A stretch of 49,754 bases of DNA from Nitrospira sp. (GTDB lineage: Bacteria; Nitrospirota; Nitrospiria; Nitrospirales; Nitrospiraceae), in NCBI GenBank assembly GCA_029865485.1, contig JAOUGT010000006.1, forward strand, positions 1 through 49,754, given 5' to 3'. The position numbers and the translations under genes are program-made. The notes under the pieces were generated by a model. The model did not search any database, was not told the origin of the DNA, and worked only from the letters and a program-made list of their open reading frames with translations. Positions within the stretch are counted from its first letter, which is position 1. Every line of letters begins with the position of its first letter. Positions 33,615-43,258 of this stretch are shown in pieces.

Positions 33615-34001
33615 GGATACCAAGCCTATGGTTGGGAGGACGGGGCCGGTGATTGTATCGGGATGCATAATTTTATGTCAACGGAAAGCCCCTGATCTTT
33701 TCGTGCAATCTCTCTAGGAGGACGGAGGACTGTTATCTCTTTATGCCAGTGAGCACTTCGCAACAACGGACTAGACCATGACTAGCAGGAGGCATGGAGG
33801 CTATATCTCCAGGTCAATTGAGTTGTCTTGCAGCCTACTCGCACCAGAAGGCCGCGAATTTCATAAGTCAGGCCCTTCCTTTGCCGGCTCGTTCTCTGCT
33901 CAATCTTGACTCTCAAACGTACTGTGGTTAGAATCAGAACAAGGTTTTTCAAGGGTTTGCTTGAATGCGTCCGGGGTGTCACTCACCGAGAAGGAGGCAG
34001 G
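33615..34001. other. Intergenic region before clpC
   Basis: No gene is seen between nadK and clpC. The part nearest clpC carries the promoter at 33906-33934 and the ribosome binding site AAGGAGG just before 34002. Nothing else is recognised. Confidence 0.5.
33906..33934 (+). promoter_or_regulatory. Sigma-70 promoter for clpC
   Basis: TTGACT (33906-33911) and TAGAAT (33929-33934) are separated by 17 bases, near consensus, 67 bases before the clpC start. No CIRCE-type inverted repeat was noticed nearby. Confidence 0.6.
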
Positions 34002-36428
34002 ATGTTCGAACGATTTACGGATAAGGGTCGGAAGATCATCATCCTTGCGCGTGAGGAGGCTGAGCGGCACCAGAATGACTATCTGGGTACCGAACATCTG
34101 GTTCTGGCGATCCTGCGTGAGTCCGATGGGATTGCCCTCATGATCCTGAAGAAGATGGGGTTGTCGACCGAGCAGATCAGACTGGAAATTGAACGGAACC
34201 TGCCCGGTGGCGGAACGACCATGACGTTTGGAGAGATCCCGTTTAGCCCACGGGTCAAGAAGGTCATTGAATATGGGGTTGAAGAGGCACGTTTGCTGGG
34301 CCACAACCACATTGGGAGTGAACACCTGCTCCTTGGGCTGTTGCGTGAAGAAGAGGGGATTGGCGGCAAGATCCTTCGAAGCCTGGGAGCGAACTTATTG
34401 ACTGCGCGTCAGCTGACTGTGACATTCTTACGGAAATCTGCCCCCCGGGAACGTGATCGGAAGAGCAATACCCCGGCGCTGGACGAGTTCGGCCGTGACC
34501 TGACTCAATTGGCACAAGAAGGGCAATTGGACCCAGTGATAGGGCGAGCAGACGAAATCGAGCGGGTCTTGCAGATTCTCAGCCGGCGAAGCAAGAACAA
34601 TCCGGTACTCATTGGGGAGTCGGGGGTCGGCAAAACAGCGATTGTTGAAGGCCTTGCCCAACGAATCATCCAGTCTGAGGTGCCTGATAATCTGCTCTCG
34701 CGGCGGGTCATCGCGTTAGATCTGGGGTCGCTTGTCGCAGGGACGAAATACCGTGGACAGTTTGAAGAGCGCCTAAAGGTTGTGATGAAGGAAATTGTTC
34801 AGGCCGGCAACATCATTATATTTATCGACGAACTTCATACACTCGTGGGTGCTGGAGCGGCTGAGGGATCCATTGATGCATCGAATATGCTGAAACCGGC
34901 GCTCTCGCGTGGGGAGATTCAGTGTATCGGAGCGACGACGTTAGATGAGTACCGCAAGCATATTGAAAAGGATGGAGCGTTGAAGCGGCGGTTTCAACCG
35001 ATTTATGTTCAGCCGCCGAATATGGATGAAACCGTCCGTATTATTCAAGGGCTTCGCGACCGGTATGAAGAACACCATGGAGTGGAGATTACAGAGGATG
35101 CGATCGTGGAAGCCGTCAAGTTGTCCGATCGGTACATTACCGACCGGTTCTTGCCTGACAAGGCGATCGATTTGATTGACGAGACCGGATCGCGAGCCAA
35201 GCTGCAAACCTATGCGCTTCCTTCAGAATTGAAGGCGATGGAGCAAGAGCTGAAGAAAGTCGCACGTGAGAAAGAGCTCTCAATTTCCACGCAGAATTTC
35301 GAGGAAGCGGTTCGGCATCGTGAAGAGGAAGAGCGTTTGCGCAAGCTACTTGATGAATCCAAGCGGGAGTGGAAAAAGAACCAAGAGAAAAACAAGCCTG
35401 TGATCGGGAAAGAAGATGTTGCCTACGTGGTCTCAAAAATGACGGGTATCCCACTCTTCAAATTGGAAGAGGAGGAATCCAACAAGCTCCTGAGAATGGA
35501 AGAGTTTCTGCACAAGAGGGTGGTTGGTCAAAACGAGGCAATCTCGGCTGTTGCCCGAGCAATTCGCCGTTCTCGAGCCGGGTTGAAGGAGACGAAGAAA
35601 CCGATTGGCTCCTTCATTTTCCTTGGGCCGACCGGAGTTGGCAAGACAGAACTTGCCAGGACGTTGGCGGAGTTTTTGTTCAACAGCGAAGATGCCTTGA
35701 TTCGCGTTGATATGTCCGAATACCAGGAGAAGTTTACCAGCTCTCGGCTTTTCGGTGCCCCTCCCGGCTATGTGGGTTATGAGGAGGGAGGTCAGTTGAC
35801 TGAAAAAGTTCGTCGTCGGCCTTACTCAGTTGTCTTGTTTGATGAAATTGAGAAAGCCCATCCCGACGTATTTAATGTGTTGCTCCAAGTGTTGGATGAC
35901 GGGGTTCTGACCGACAGCCTCGGCAGAAAGATCGATTTTAAAAATACTGTGGTCATTATGACGTCCAACATTGGGACGAAGATGATTCAAAAAGGTGTGT
36001 CTCTTGGGTTCCAGAGTACGGAAGGCGAAGCCGCACGTCGGAAGAAGGAAGAGGTACTCGGCGAGCTTCGCAAGTCATTTAGCCCGGAGTTTTTGAATCG
36101 TATTGATGAAATTGTTATTTTCCATCAGCTTGAGAAAGAGCAGCTCTACAATATCCTGGACATTCTGCTCCGCGAGCTGAATCTGCGGCTCGTTGACAAG
36201 GGGATTGAGATTGAGGTTGATGATGAAGTCAAACAATGGCTCATCAAAGAAGGGTATGAGCCGCTGTACGGGGCAAGGCCGATGCGGAGAGCCATCCAGC
36301 GTGCCATCGGTGATCCCCTTTCTGACGAATTGATCAGGGGACGCTTCAAGGAAAGCCGCAAGGTGAAAGTTGTTTTACGAGATGGAGCCCCGGCTTTCAT
36401 CGAGCAGGAGGCGATGGCTGGCGTGTAG
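34002..36428 (+). CDS. clpC: ClpC, AAA+ unfoldase of the ClpCP protease
   Basis: ClpC unfolds proteins and feeds them to ClpP. An N-terminal Clp-N repeat domain is seen ([21 protein letters not shown] and a second copy [21 protein letters not shown]). The first AAA+ domain has GESGVGKT, and a middle coiled coil with a UVR-like [14 protein letters not shown] follows. The second AAA+ domain has GPTGVGKT and Walker [15 protein letters not shown]. The ATG at 34002 (MFERFTDKG) is preceded by AAGGAGG and gives 808 aa, the usual length; an in-frame start at 33906 lies inside the promoter. A good terminator follows. Confidence 0.96.
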   Translation: MFERFTDKGRKIIILAREEAERHQNDYLGTEHLVLAILRESDGIALMILKKMGLSTEQIRLEIERNLPGGGTTMTFGEIPFSPRVKKVIEYGVEEARLLGHNHIGSEHLLLGLLREEEGIGGKILRSLGANLLTARQLTVTFLRKSAPRERDRKSNTPALDEFGRDLTQLAQEGQLDPVIGRADEIERVLQILSRRSKNNPVLIGESGVGKTAIVEGLAQRIIQSEVPDNLLSRRVIALDLGSLVAGTKYRGQFEERLKVVMKEIVQAGNIIIFIDELHTLVGAGAAEGSIDASNMLKPALSRGEIQCIGATTLDEYRKHIEKDGALKRRFQPIYVQPPNMDETVRIIQGLRDRYEEHHGVEITEDAIVEAVKLSDRYITDRFLPDKAIDLIDETGSRAKLQTYALPSELKAMEQELKKVAREKELSISTQNFEEAVRHREEEERLRKLLDESKREWKKNQEKNKPVIGKEDVAYVVSKMTGIPLFKLEEEESNKLLRMEEFLHKRVVGQNEAISAVARAIRRSRAGLKETKKPIGSFIFLGPTGVGKTELARTLAEFLFNSEDALIRVDMSEYQEKFTSSRLFGAPPGYVGYEEGGQLTEKVRRRPYSVVLFDEIEKAHPDVFNVLLQVLDDGVLTDSLGRKIDFKNTVVIMTSNIGTKMIQKGVSLGFQSTEGEAARRKKEEVLGELRKSFSPEFLNRIDEIVIFHQLEKEQLYNILDILLRELNLRLVDKGIEIEVDDEVKQWLIKEGYEPLYGARPMRRAIQRAIGDPLSDELIRGRFKESRKVKVVLRDGAPAFIEQEAMAGV

Positions 36429-36468
36429 TGCGCTTCTGTGCTCATACGCGACTGAATCGCATGGATAT

Positions 36469-36506
36469 GGCCTCTGTAGCATCTGGCTGCAGAGGCCGTT
36501 TTGTTT
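36469..36506 (+). terminator. Rho-independent terminator after clpC
   Basis: GGCCTCTGTAGC (36469-36480) and GCTGCAGAGGCC (36486-36497) form a 12-bp stem with one G-U pair and a five-base loop, followed by GTTTTGTTT (36498-36506). It lies 40 bases after the clpC stop and just ahead of tsaD. Confidence 0.8.
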
Positions 36507-36533
36507 CACAGGGATTGGTGGCTTTCTCGTCAC

Positions 36534-37658
36534 ATGATGGATGATGGTTCTGCAACGCAGGAAGATTCGAGGAAGACAGTCTGGAAGTCTGGGCCAATCC
36601 TCGGTATTGAGTCCTCGTGCGATGAAACCGCGGCGGCAGTGCTTGGTTCTAATGGGGCAGTGCTGTCTAATGTCGTCTCGTCGCAGCAGGATATTCATGA
36701 GAAATTTGGTGGTGTGGTCCCTGAATTGGCGGCCCGGGCTCACTTGGGAACAATCGATCTGGTTGTGAATCGGGCGCTGGAAGAGGCTCACCTTGCGAAG
36801 GGTGATCTCCAGGCCATAGCGGTCACTCAAGGCCCTGGGCTGGCAGGGGCGTTGCTCGTTGGGGTGAACTATGCCAAAGCGTTGAGTTACGGACTGGGCA
36901 TTCCTCTTATGGGGATCAATCACTTGCAAGGTCATATTGCTTCCGCATGGTTGGCTGATCCAACCTTTCCCCTTCCCTGCATTGTGCTGGTCGTATCGGG
37001 AGGACATACACATCTCTATCGTCGGGAGATAAATGGGGAGTGTCTGTTACTCGGGCGTACTCGTGACGATGCAGCCGGTGAAGCTTTTGATAAGGGTGCC
37101 CAGATGCTTGGTCTTGGCTATCCTGGGGGACCGGCGATTGACCGGCTTGCTCGGGCGGGAGATCCACAGGCTATACCATTCCCTCGGTTTCATCGGACGA
37201 GGAATAGCCTCGAGTTTAGCTTCAGTGGTCTGAAAACGTCGCTGCTGTATAAGTTACGCGGAATGGCAGCCCCGCTCAAGCCTGAGCAGATCGCCGATCT
37301 TGCTGCTGGCTATCAAGAGTCGATCGTACAGGTTCTGGTGACGAAGGTCTTAGCAGCTCTGAAGCAGGAGAGCCTATGTGCGATTGCAGTTGTCGGTGGT
37401 GTATCAGCAAATTCACGGTTGCGTGCGGTGCTGCGCGAACGAGTGGAGCGTGGACAGATCCGATTGTCGCTTCCTCCGATGGAGTTCTGCACGGACAATG
37501 CGGCCATGATTGCGTCGGCAGGACGTCAACGACTGATGCGCGGGGAACCCTGCTCTTCGGATTTTGATATTGATCCGATGGATAGTTTGGTGACCGTGGG
37601 TGTGGCGAGCCAGATCACTAAGGGTTGTCCTGAGCGGAAGGAGAAGAGCCATCTCTGA
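36534..37658 (+). CDS. tsaD: TsaD, tRNA N6-adenosine threonylcarbamoyltransferase
   Basis: TsaD transfers the threonylcarbamoyl group to A37 of tRNA in complex with TsaB and TsaE. It has the ILGIESSCDETAAAVL start, the metal-binding HLQGH (in INHLQGHIASAW), VSGGHTHLYRR and a C-terminal VVGGVSANSRLR and PPMEFCTDNAAMIA. The start is ATG 36534 or 36537; a TTG at 36501 falls within the clpC terminator and is rejected. The hflX frame overlaps its last 59 bases. 374 aa. TsaB is 11 kb upstream. Confidence 0.95.
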   Translation: MMDDGSATQEDSRKTVWKSGPILGIESSCDETAAAVLGSNGAVLSNVVSSQQDIHEKFGGVVPELAARAHLGTIDLVVNRALEEAHLAKGDLQAIAVTQGPGLAGALLVGVNYAKALSYGLGIPLMGINHLQGHIASAWLADPTFPLPCIVLVVSGGHTHLYRREINGECLLLGRTRDDAAGEAFDKGAQMLGLGYPGGPAIDRLARAGDPQAIPFPRFHRTRNSLEFSFSGLKTSLLYKLRGMAAPLKPEQIADLAAGYQESIVQVLVTKVLAALKQESLCAIAVVGGVSANSRLRAVLRERVERGQIRLSLPPMEFCTDNAAMIASAGRQRLMRGEPCSSDFDIDPMDSLVTVGVASQITKGCPERKEKSHL

Positions 37659-39339
37659 TATTCGTGGGCACATAACCGGGCTTCGTGCGAGTCAGCTCGC
37701 CACGCTTGAACGACTCTACCGTCGTCGTGTTGAGTGTGGCCTGATCATGTCGCCGGACCTGGCCAAGGTGATGGGACAGCTTACGCTTGAATTGCGTCGG
37801 CCGATCGGTGTGCTGTTGACACGGCGAGGGCAGGTCCAGGAAGTCATCGTGGGAACGGAGTTGACGCTCTCTTCTGCGACCCTCACCCTGTTTCGTGTCG
37901 GCAGTCGGGCCCTTCGTGGTTTGAGATTTATTCGGACGCAATTGCATGATCAGCCGTTGAGCCAGGAAGTGCTGACCGACCTCGCCTTCTTGCGACTTGA
38001 TTTGATTGGTGTCCTCAGTGTCTGTGATGATGGTCAGTTAGGACGCTTGTATCTGGCGAATTTACTGCCTCCGAATGCCGCAGGCCAGCTATTCAAAGTA
38101 TGGCCGTCGATTCCATTTCACGGTATCAAGGTCGCATTCGATGAGTTCATTCAGGATCTCGAAACGGAGCTCCAGCAGGCTTGCGCGCAATACGCGGTTG
38201 CCCATGGAAAAGAGTCGGCAATCCTTGTCAGCGCGTCCGTGAAAAGCCGAGCGGAGCAGGAGGAACGCTTAACGGAATTGGCGGAGTTGGCGGTATCGGC
38301 TGATGTCGCGGTTATTGATCGTATGGCTCAACGAACATCGGATGGACATCAGCGCTATCTGTTGGGAAGTGGAAAAATGAAGGATGTCTTGATCCAGACC
38401 CTTCACCGTGGGGCTGACATGGTCATTTTTGATCAGACACTCTCGCCGGCCCAACTACGAGCCATTTCTGAAATGACGGATATTAAGGTTATTGACCGCA
38501 CACAACTGATTCTGGATATTTTTGCTCGTCGTGCGCATAGTCGGGAAGGAAAAATTCAGGTCGAGTTAGCACAACTCCGCTACCTGTTGCCGCGATTGTT
38601 GGGGCGTGGCACCCAGTTGTCCCGCCTGGGTGGAGGCATCGGTACACGGGGGCCAGGTGAGTCCAAACTTGAGACGGATCGTCGACGAGTTCGGGAGCGG
38701 ATCACGCATTTGGAACGGGAATTAGCAAGGTTCGCGCGGCATCAAGACCGACGACGATCCCGACGAGGGCGATATGGGCTTCCTGTGATTTCGTTGGTGG
38801 GCTATACCAACGCTGGGAAGTCCACCTTGCTCAATGTCTTGACCAAGAGTCAGGTTTCTGCTCAAAACCGGCTGTTTGAAACGCTTGATACGACAAGTCG
38901 ACGGTTGCGATTTCCTGAAGATCGAGAAGTCATCATCACCGACACCGTGGGATTTATTCGCGATCTTCCGCAGGAATTGGTCGGCGCGTTTCGGACGACG
39001 CTCGATGAGCTTCGCGAGGCGGATCTTCTGCTCCACGTTGTTGATGTCAGTGCCGTCGACATTGATGTGCAGATTACCGCTGTGGAGGCCATCTTGGAGG
39101 AGCTTCAGTTGACGGTGATTCCTCGCGTGCTGGTGTTCAATAAGTGTGACCAGGCGCTGCCGCAACAGGTGGAATTGCTCTGCCGACGATACGGGGCCAT
39201 CGGGATTTCTGCGATTCAGCCCATCACCCTGCATCCGCTTCTTGCTCGACTGGAGTCGCACGTGAAAGCATTAATGCCATTCGATGGTCAGACGGCGGAG
39301 ACGCCTCAGGGGAATGATGCGATTGCTCTTGCACCGTAA
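37600..39339 (+). CDS. hflX: HflX, ribosome-associated GTPase
   Basis: HflX is a GTPase that splits stalled or hibernating ribosomes. The N-terminal domain is present (IRGHITGLRASQLATLERL, then GGGIGTRGPGESKLETDRRR). The GTPase domain has G1 GYTNAGKSTLLN, G3 DTVGF and G4 NKCD. The conserved N-terminus begins at about residue 20, so the only usual start is GTG 37600 (a CTG at 37630 is possible). This means 59 bases overlap tsaD, which is unusual. At 579 aa it is longer than E. coli HflX, mostly in its N-terminal part. Confidence 0.92.
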   Translation: MWRARSLRVVLSGRRRAISDIRGHITGLRASQLATLERLYRRRVECGLIMSPDLAKVMGQLTLELRRPIGVLLTRRGQVQEVIVGTELTLSSATLTLFRVGSRALRGLRFIRTQLHDQPLSQEVLTDLAFLRLDLIGVLSVCDDGQLGRLYLANLLPPNAAGQLFKVWPSIPFHGIKVAFDEFIQDLETELQQACAQYAVAHGKESAILVSASVKSRAEQEERLTELAELAVSADVAVIDRMAQRTSDGHQRYLLGSGKMKDVLIQTLHRGADMVIFDQTLSPAQLRAISEMTDIKVIDRTQLILDIFARRAHSREGKIQVELAQLRYLLPRLLGRGTQLSRLGGGIGTRGPGESKLETDRRRVRERITHLERELARFARHQDRRRSRRGRYGLPVISLVGYTNAGKSTLLNVLTKSQVSAQNRLFETLDTTSRRLRFPEDREVIITDTVGFIRDLPQELVGAFRTTLDELREADLLLHVVDVSAVDIDVQITAVEAILEELQLTVIPRVLVFNKCDQALPQQVELLCRRYGAIGISAIQPITLHPLLARLESHVKALMPFDGQTAETPQGNDAIALAP

Positions 39340-39399
39340 CAGTAGGTGCTGCACAATCGGGCGTCTATGATGTCAACCAATCGGAGAAAGGCCGGATCT

Positions 39400-40032
39400 A
39401 TGTCTGATCGTGCCGCGCACATTGCGGTACTGCTACATCAAGCCATACCGGAGGGGAGGATAGAGCTCGCACACCATTCTCCCTGGGAGCTGCTGGTTGC
39501 GACGATTCTCTCCGCACAGTGCACAGACCAGCGTGTGAATCAAGTGACACCGGCATTGTTCCAGAGATATCCAACCCCACAGTCGATGGCGATGTCGGAG
39601 AAGGCTGATCTGGAGGCCCTGATCAAACCGACGGGTTTCTACAAGAGTAAGGCCAAGAATTTGGTCGGCTGTGCCCAGGCCGTCTCGACGCGTTTTGGTG
39701 GTCACGTGCCGAGTACGATGGACGAACTGACGTCGATTCCTGGCGTTGGACGAAAGACTGCGAACGTGCTTCTCGGGGGGGTGTTTGGGAAACCCGGGGT
39801 TGTTGTAGATACTCATGTGAAGCGTATGGCAAACCGCTTAGCCTTGAGTCGCTCGCAAAATCCCGAGCACATCGAGCGTGATCTTCAGGCGCTCTATCCG
39901 CAAACTGAGTGGACAGCTGTTTCACAGCGCCTGTTGCTTCACGGACGATATGTGTGTCTTGCACGGAAGCCTCGCTGTCATGCCTGTTCTCTCGATAGTG
40001 TGTGCATGTGGGAAGGAAAATTGACGACATGA
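39400..40032 (+). CDS. nth: Endonuclease III
   Basis: Nth removes oxidised pyrimidines and cuts abasic sites. The helix-hairpin-helix SIPGVGRKTANVLL gives the catalytic Lys119, and VVDTHVKR gives Asp137. The C-terminal 4Fe-4S motif CLARKPRCHACSLDSVC has the exact C-x6-C-x2-C-x5-C spacing. ATG 39400 has AAAGG eight bases upstream and gives 210 aa, the usual size; earlier in-frame starts at 39346, 39367 and 39370 are weaker. The stop overlaps the yicC ATG. Confidence 0.95.
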   Translation: MSDRAAHIAVLLHQAIPEGRIELAHHSPWELLVATILSAQCTDQRVNQVTPALFQRYPTPQSMAMSEKADLEALIKPTGFYKSKAKNLVGCAQAVSTRFGGHVPSTMDELTSIPGVGRKTANVLLGGVFGKPGVVVDTHVKRMANRLALSRSQNPEHIERDLQALYPQTEWTAVSQRLLLHGRYVCLARKPRCHACSLDSVCMWEGKLTT

Positions 40033-40907
40033 TCACGAGTATGACCGGCTTTGGTCGCCGTCAGGGGACCCATGCCGAAGCAACCGTCACGATTGAGGTG
40101 CGATCGGTCAACCATCGCTTCTTGGAGACCTCCATTCGCCTTCCAAAGTCAATGGGAGGGCTGGAGGAAGTCTTTAAAAAAGTCGTCCAGCAGCATTGTG
40201 CGCGTGGACGAGTCGATCTTACCGTAATGCTCCAGGGGGGGCGGGCGAACGGGCGGGTGCCTCAACTTGACGCGCACTTGGCCAAACACTACCATCAGAG
40301 TCTTCGAGCCCTCCAACGCACGTTGAAACTGAAAGGATCGATAGATCTCGCTCTGATGGCGGGGTTTCGTGATGTCATTGTGCTTTCCGATCAGGCAACC
40401 GATGATCCCAAACTCCTCAAATTTGTTGAACAGTTGGGAGCAAAAGCCGTACGTGACATGGTCGCTATGCGCAAGAAAGAGGGCGAGCTGCTGGCGAAGG
40501 ACATTCTCGATCGACTGGCTTGCATACGGACATGCAAAACGATGATTTCCAGCCGTGCCCCATCTGTTGCACAGGAAATATTTGCTCGGATGAAGCTTCG
40601 CGTTGAAAAATTGCTGGGGGAGGCCATCCCGGATCTCCCTCGGCTGAATCAGGAACTCGCTATCTATGCCGATCGGTATGACATTACGGAAGAATTGGTC
40701 AGATTAGACGCGCATATGATACAGTTTGAACAGGCTGTTCAGCAGAGTGAGCCAATTGGGAAGACCCTGGACTTTCTTCTGCAGGAGATGGGGCGAGAAG
40801 TGAATACGATGGGTTCAAAGGCCAATGATTCAGCGGTTGCTGCAGAGGTTGTTCGAATGAAAGCGGAATTGGAACGTCTGCGTGAGCAGATACAGAACGT
40901 CGAATGA
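40029..40907 (+). CDS. yicC: YicC family endoribonuclease-like protein
   Basis: A 292-residue YicC/YloC protein; members have been reported to be endoribonucleases. The typical start MITSMTGFGRRQG, VRSVNHRFLE and the C-terminal KTLDFLLQEMGREVNTMGSK are present. Its ATG overlaps the nth stop by four bases and its stop overlaps the gmk start by four. The yicC-gmk-rpoZ-coaBC order is the common one in bacteria. Confidence 0.94.
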   Translation: MITSMTGFGRRQGTHAEATVTIEVRSVNHRFLETSIRLPKSMGGLEEVFKKVVQQHCARGRVDLTVMLQGGRANGRVPQLDAHLAKHYHQSLRALQRTLKLKGSIDLALMAGFRDVIVLSDQATDDPKLLKFVEQLGAKAVRDMVAMRKKEGELLAKDILDRLACIRTCKTMISSRAPSVAQEIFARMKLRVEKLLGEAIPDLPRLNQELAIYADRYDITEELVRLDAHMIQFEQAVQQSEPIGKTLDFLLQEMGREVNTMGSKANDSAVAAEVVRMKAELERLREQIQNVE

Positions 40908-41599
40908 GTAGTCCGTCCACCACGAGCCATCTGTCTGACAATCTGGCTGAGCCGAAGCAGGTTCCAGGGCGTCGGGGAATTTTGTATATCGTGTCAGCTC
41001 CTTCTGGGGCCGGGAAAACGACTTTGTGTAAGCAGATCGTGACCTCGATACCAGGGGTGTGGCATTCTATATCCGCGACAACAAGACAATCTCGGCCAAG
41101 CGAAGAACATGGACGAGAGTATTTCTTCATTGAGGAACAGTTGTTTCATGAGATGGTGAGGCGTGGCGAGTTTTTAGAATATGCGCATGTCTACGGCCAC
41201 TGGTATGGAACCCCACAGGTCCCTCTTATGGACAAGATTGAGCAGGGCGTTGACGTCTTACTGGAAATTGATGTGCAAGGCGCACTCCAGATCAAGAAGC
41301 GGTTTGTCGATGCGGTGTCGATCTTCATCCTGCCGCCCTCCATGGATATTCTCCGTGCCAGACTTCAGAGCCGAGCCTCGGATTCTCAGGAGGAAATCCT
41401 GCGCCGACTCCGTAAGGTGAAGGACGAAGTCTGGTGTGCTCGTGAATACTCGTACATCGTGCAAAACGATGATCTTATACAGTCCCTCCGTGAGTTGCAG
41501 AGCATTTTTCAGGCTGAACGCCTCAAGACCCAGCGGATGGATATGCGGTGGCTTGAGCGGAGCTTTATGGCTGAGACGGACGCAGCACCGGAAGAGTGA
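40904..41599 (+). CDS. gmk: Guanylate kinase
   Basis: Gmk converts GMP to GDP with ATP. The P-loop APSGAGKTTLCKQI is followed by the GMP-binding SATTRQSRPSEEHGREYFFIEE and the later EIDVQGALQIKK. A 25-residue N-terminal extension before the P-loop strand is slightly long for the family. Length is 231 aa. It sits between yicC and rpoZ. Confidence 0.96.
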   Translation: MSSPSTTSHLSDNLAEPKQVPGRRGILYIVSAPSGAGKTTLCKQIVTSIPGVWHSISATTRQSRPSEEHGREYFFIEEQLFHEMVRRGEFLEYAHVYGHWYGTPQVPLMDKIEQGVDVLLEIDVQGALQIKKRFVDAVSIFILPPSMDILRARLQSRASDSQEEILRRLRKVKDEVWCAREYSYIVQNDDLIQSLRELQSIFQAERLKTQRMDMRWLERSFMAETDAAPEE

Positions 41600-41642
41600 G
41601 AGTCTTTACTCACATTTTATCGTACAGGGAGCGAACCATACC

Positions 41643-42002
41643 ATGATCGACATGCTGAATTTGTTGCCGCAGTACACGTCCAATGAATTTGACTCCAGGC
41701 ACCGATTGGTGATTGTTGCCTCGCAGCGGGCCAAGCACTTGACCCAGGGCGCCAAGCCTGGAGGACCGTCTCGTTTTACGAAGGAAACGACCATTGCGCT
41801 TGACGAGGTCTTGAAAGGGCAAGTGAAATACCTAATCGGTAAGGAAGCGCGCGATGCGATGAAGGAAGCGAAGCGTGGAAAGGAAGGTGAGACGGAGCGT
41901 ATCGCAATGATGACTGGGGAAGATGCCCGAGAGATCAAGAAAGAGCTTAGTGTGTATGTTGATGACACGACCCAGCCGACGGTAGTCCAGACCGAGGAAT
42001 AG
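41643..42002 (+). CDS. rpoZ: RNA polymerase omega subunit
   Basis: A 119-residue omega subunit that helps assemble RNA polymerase. DMLNLLPQYTSNEFDSRHRL, VIVASQRAKHLTQG and a charged tail match the family. The ATG at 41643 (MIDMLNLL) has AGGGAG upstream; the frame is open further up only by chance within gmk. coaBC starts at the base after its stop. Confidence 0.92.
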   Translation: MIDMLNLLPQYTSNEFDSRHRLVIVASQRAKHLTQGAKPGGPSRFTKETTIALDEVLKGQVKYLIGKEARDAMKEAKRGKEGETERIAMMTGEDAREIKKELSVYVDDTTQPTVVQTEE

Positions 42003-43250
42003 ATGGGGGGTGACGTGAGTTCCTCCGCGGCTCTTAACGGCAAGCGCCTCGTATTAGCGGTTACCGGGAGTATTGCTGCGTATAAAGCTGTTGGCGTGCT
42101 TCGCGCGTTGCAGACTCAGGGGGCGACCGTGTCGGTGATCATGACACGGGGAGCGACAAAGTTCATGACGCCGCTGACGTTTGAAGTGCTATCGGGTCGT
42201 CGTGTCGTCACCGATCTTTTTGAGGCACATGAAGCCATGCCGCATCTGACTATGGCAGAGGACGCAGACGCGGTTCTTGTGGCCCCGGCAACGGCGAATG
42301 TTTTGGCGAAGGCGGCGCTTGGCCTTGCAGATGATGTCTTGACCACAATGTTGCTGAATGTTCGATGCCCTGTCATTGTGGCTCCTGCGATGGACGGCGA
42401 GATGTGGACCCATCCCACTGTTGTCCAACATGTCGATGTGCTGCGTGCGCGCGGAGTGATTGTGCTTGACCCTGAGGTCGGACCCCTCGCATCGGGTCGG
42501 GTCGCGCAGGGAAGACTCCCAGCGGAGGAAAAAGTTCTGGAGGCAGTTCATGCCGTAGTGTGTCCGCAGACGGATTGGCGAGGCCAGCGGGTGTTGGTAT
42601 CCGCCGGACCAACCCAAGAGCCGCTTGATCCAGTGAGGTTTCTCTCCAACCGTTCCTCTGGGAAAATGGGGTATGCCATTGCAGAGGCGGTGCGCGCTCG
42701 GGGGGGAGACGTGGTGTTGGTCACGGGGCCTTCCGCATTGAGGCCTCCCTCTGGGGTTACGGCCGTTCATGTGAATACCGCAAGTGAGATGGCCGATGCC
42801 TTGTCTCAGCATTTTGCTTCCTGCAGCGTCCTGATCATGGCGGCGGCTGTGGCCGATTTCCGCCCACGGGTGACTGCTTCAGGAAAGCTGAAAAAGCAGG
42901 GAAAATCTGAGATGGAACTTGTCCTCGAAGCGACTCCGGACATTCTGACGATGCTCTCCGCGAGGCGCACGTCACAGGTCGTCGTCGGGTTTGCGGCAGA
43001 AACGGAACAGGTCTTATCTCATGCTATAGACAAACTGAGGGGAAAAGGACTGGATCTTATTGTTGCCAATGACGTGTCGCATGTAGGTGGCGGATTCGGT
43101 AGTGACGACAATGCTGCGGTGATTCTCTCAGCGACAGGGGAGCAGAGAGTGTTCGGCCTGATGCCCAAGCGGCAGTTGGCAGATGAGATTCTGAATGCAG
43201 TCCGCGATCTGTGTTTCATGGCGCCGCGTGGTGCGTCCCTCGTGGAGTAA
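42003..43250 (+). CDS. coaBC: CoaBC, bifunctional phosphopantothenoylcysteine synthase/decarboxylase
   Basis: CoaBC makes 4'-phosphopantetheine for CoA. The N-terminal flavin-dependent decarboxylase (CoaC, about 1-185) has LAVTGSIAAYKA, the catalytic His in PHLTMAEDAD, and VAPAMDGEMW. The C-terminal synthase (CoaB) has VSAGPTQEPLDPVRF, NRSSGKMGYAIAEA and AAAVADFRP. In E. coli CoaC the corresponding residues are PAMN and a Cys in LACG; here they are PAMD and LASG. I recall this paired variant from some other bacteria, so it is probably functional. 415 aa; the ATG follows the rpoZ stop directly. Confidence 0.94.
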   Translation: MGGDVSSSAALNGKRLVLAVTGSIAAYKAVGVLRALQTQGATVSVIMTRGATKFMTPLTFEVLSGRRVVTDLFEAHEAMPHLTMAEDADAVLVAPATANVLAKAALGLADDVLTTMLLNVRCPVIVAPAMDGEMWTHPTVVQHVDVLRARGVIVLDPEVGPLASGRVAQGRLPAEEKVLEAVHAVVCPQTDWRGQRVLVSAGPTQEPLDPVRFLSNRSSGKMGYAIAEAVRARGGDVVLVTGPSALRPPSGVTAVHVNTASEMADALSQHFASCSVLIMAAAVADFRPRVTASGKLKKQGKSEMELVLEATPDILTMLSARRTSQVVVGFAAETEQVLSHAIDKLRGKGLDLIVANDVSHVGGGFGSDDNAAVILSATGEQRVFGLMPKRQLADEILNAVRDLCFMAPRGASLVE

Positions 43251-43258
43251 TTTGGTGT

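Noticed and set aside
33906..34001. An earlier in-frame start for clpC
   Set aside because: The codon lies within the -35 element of the clpC promoter, and ATG 34002 has AAGGAGG and gives the conserved N-terminus.
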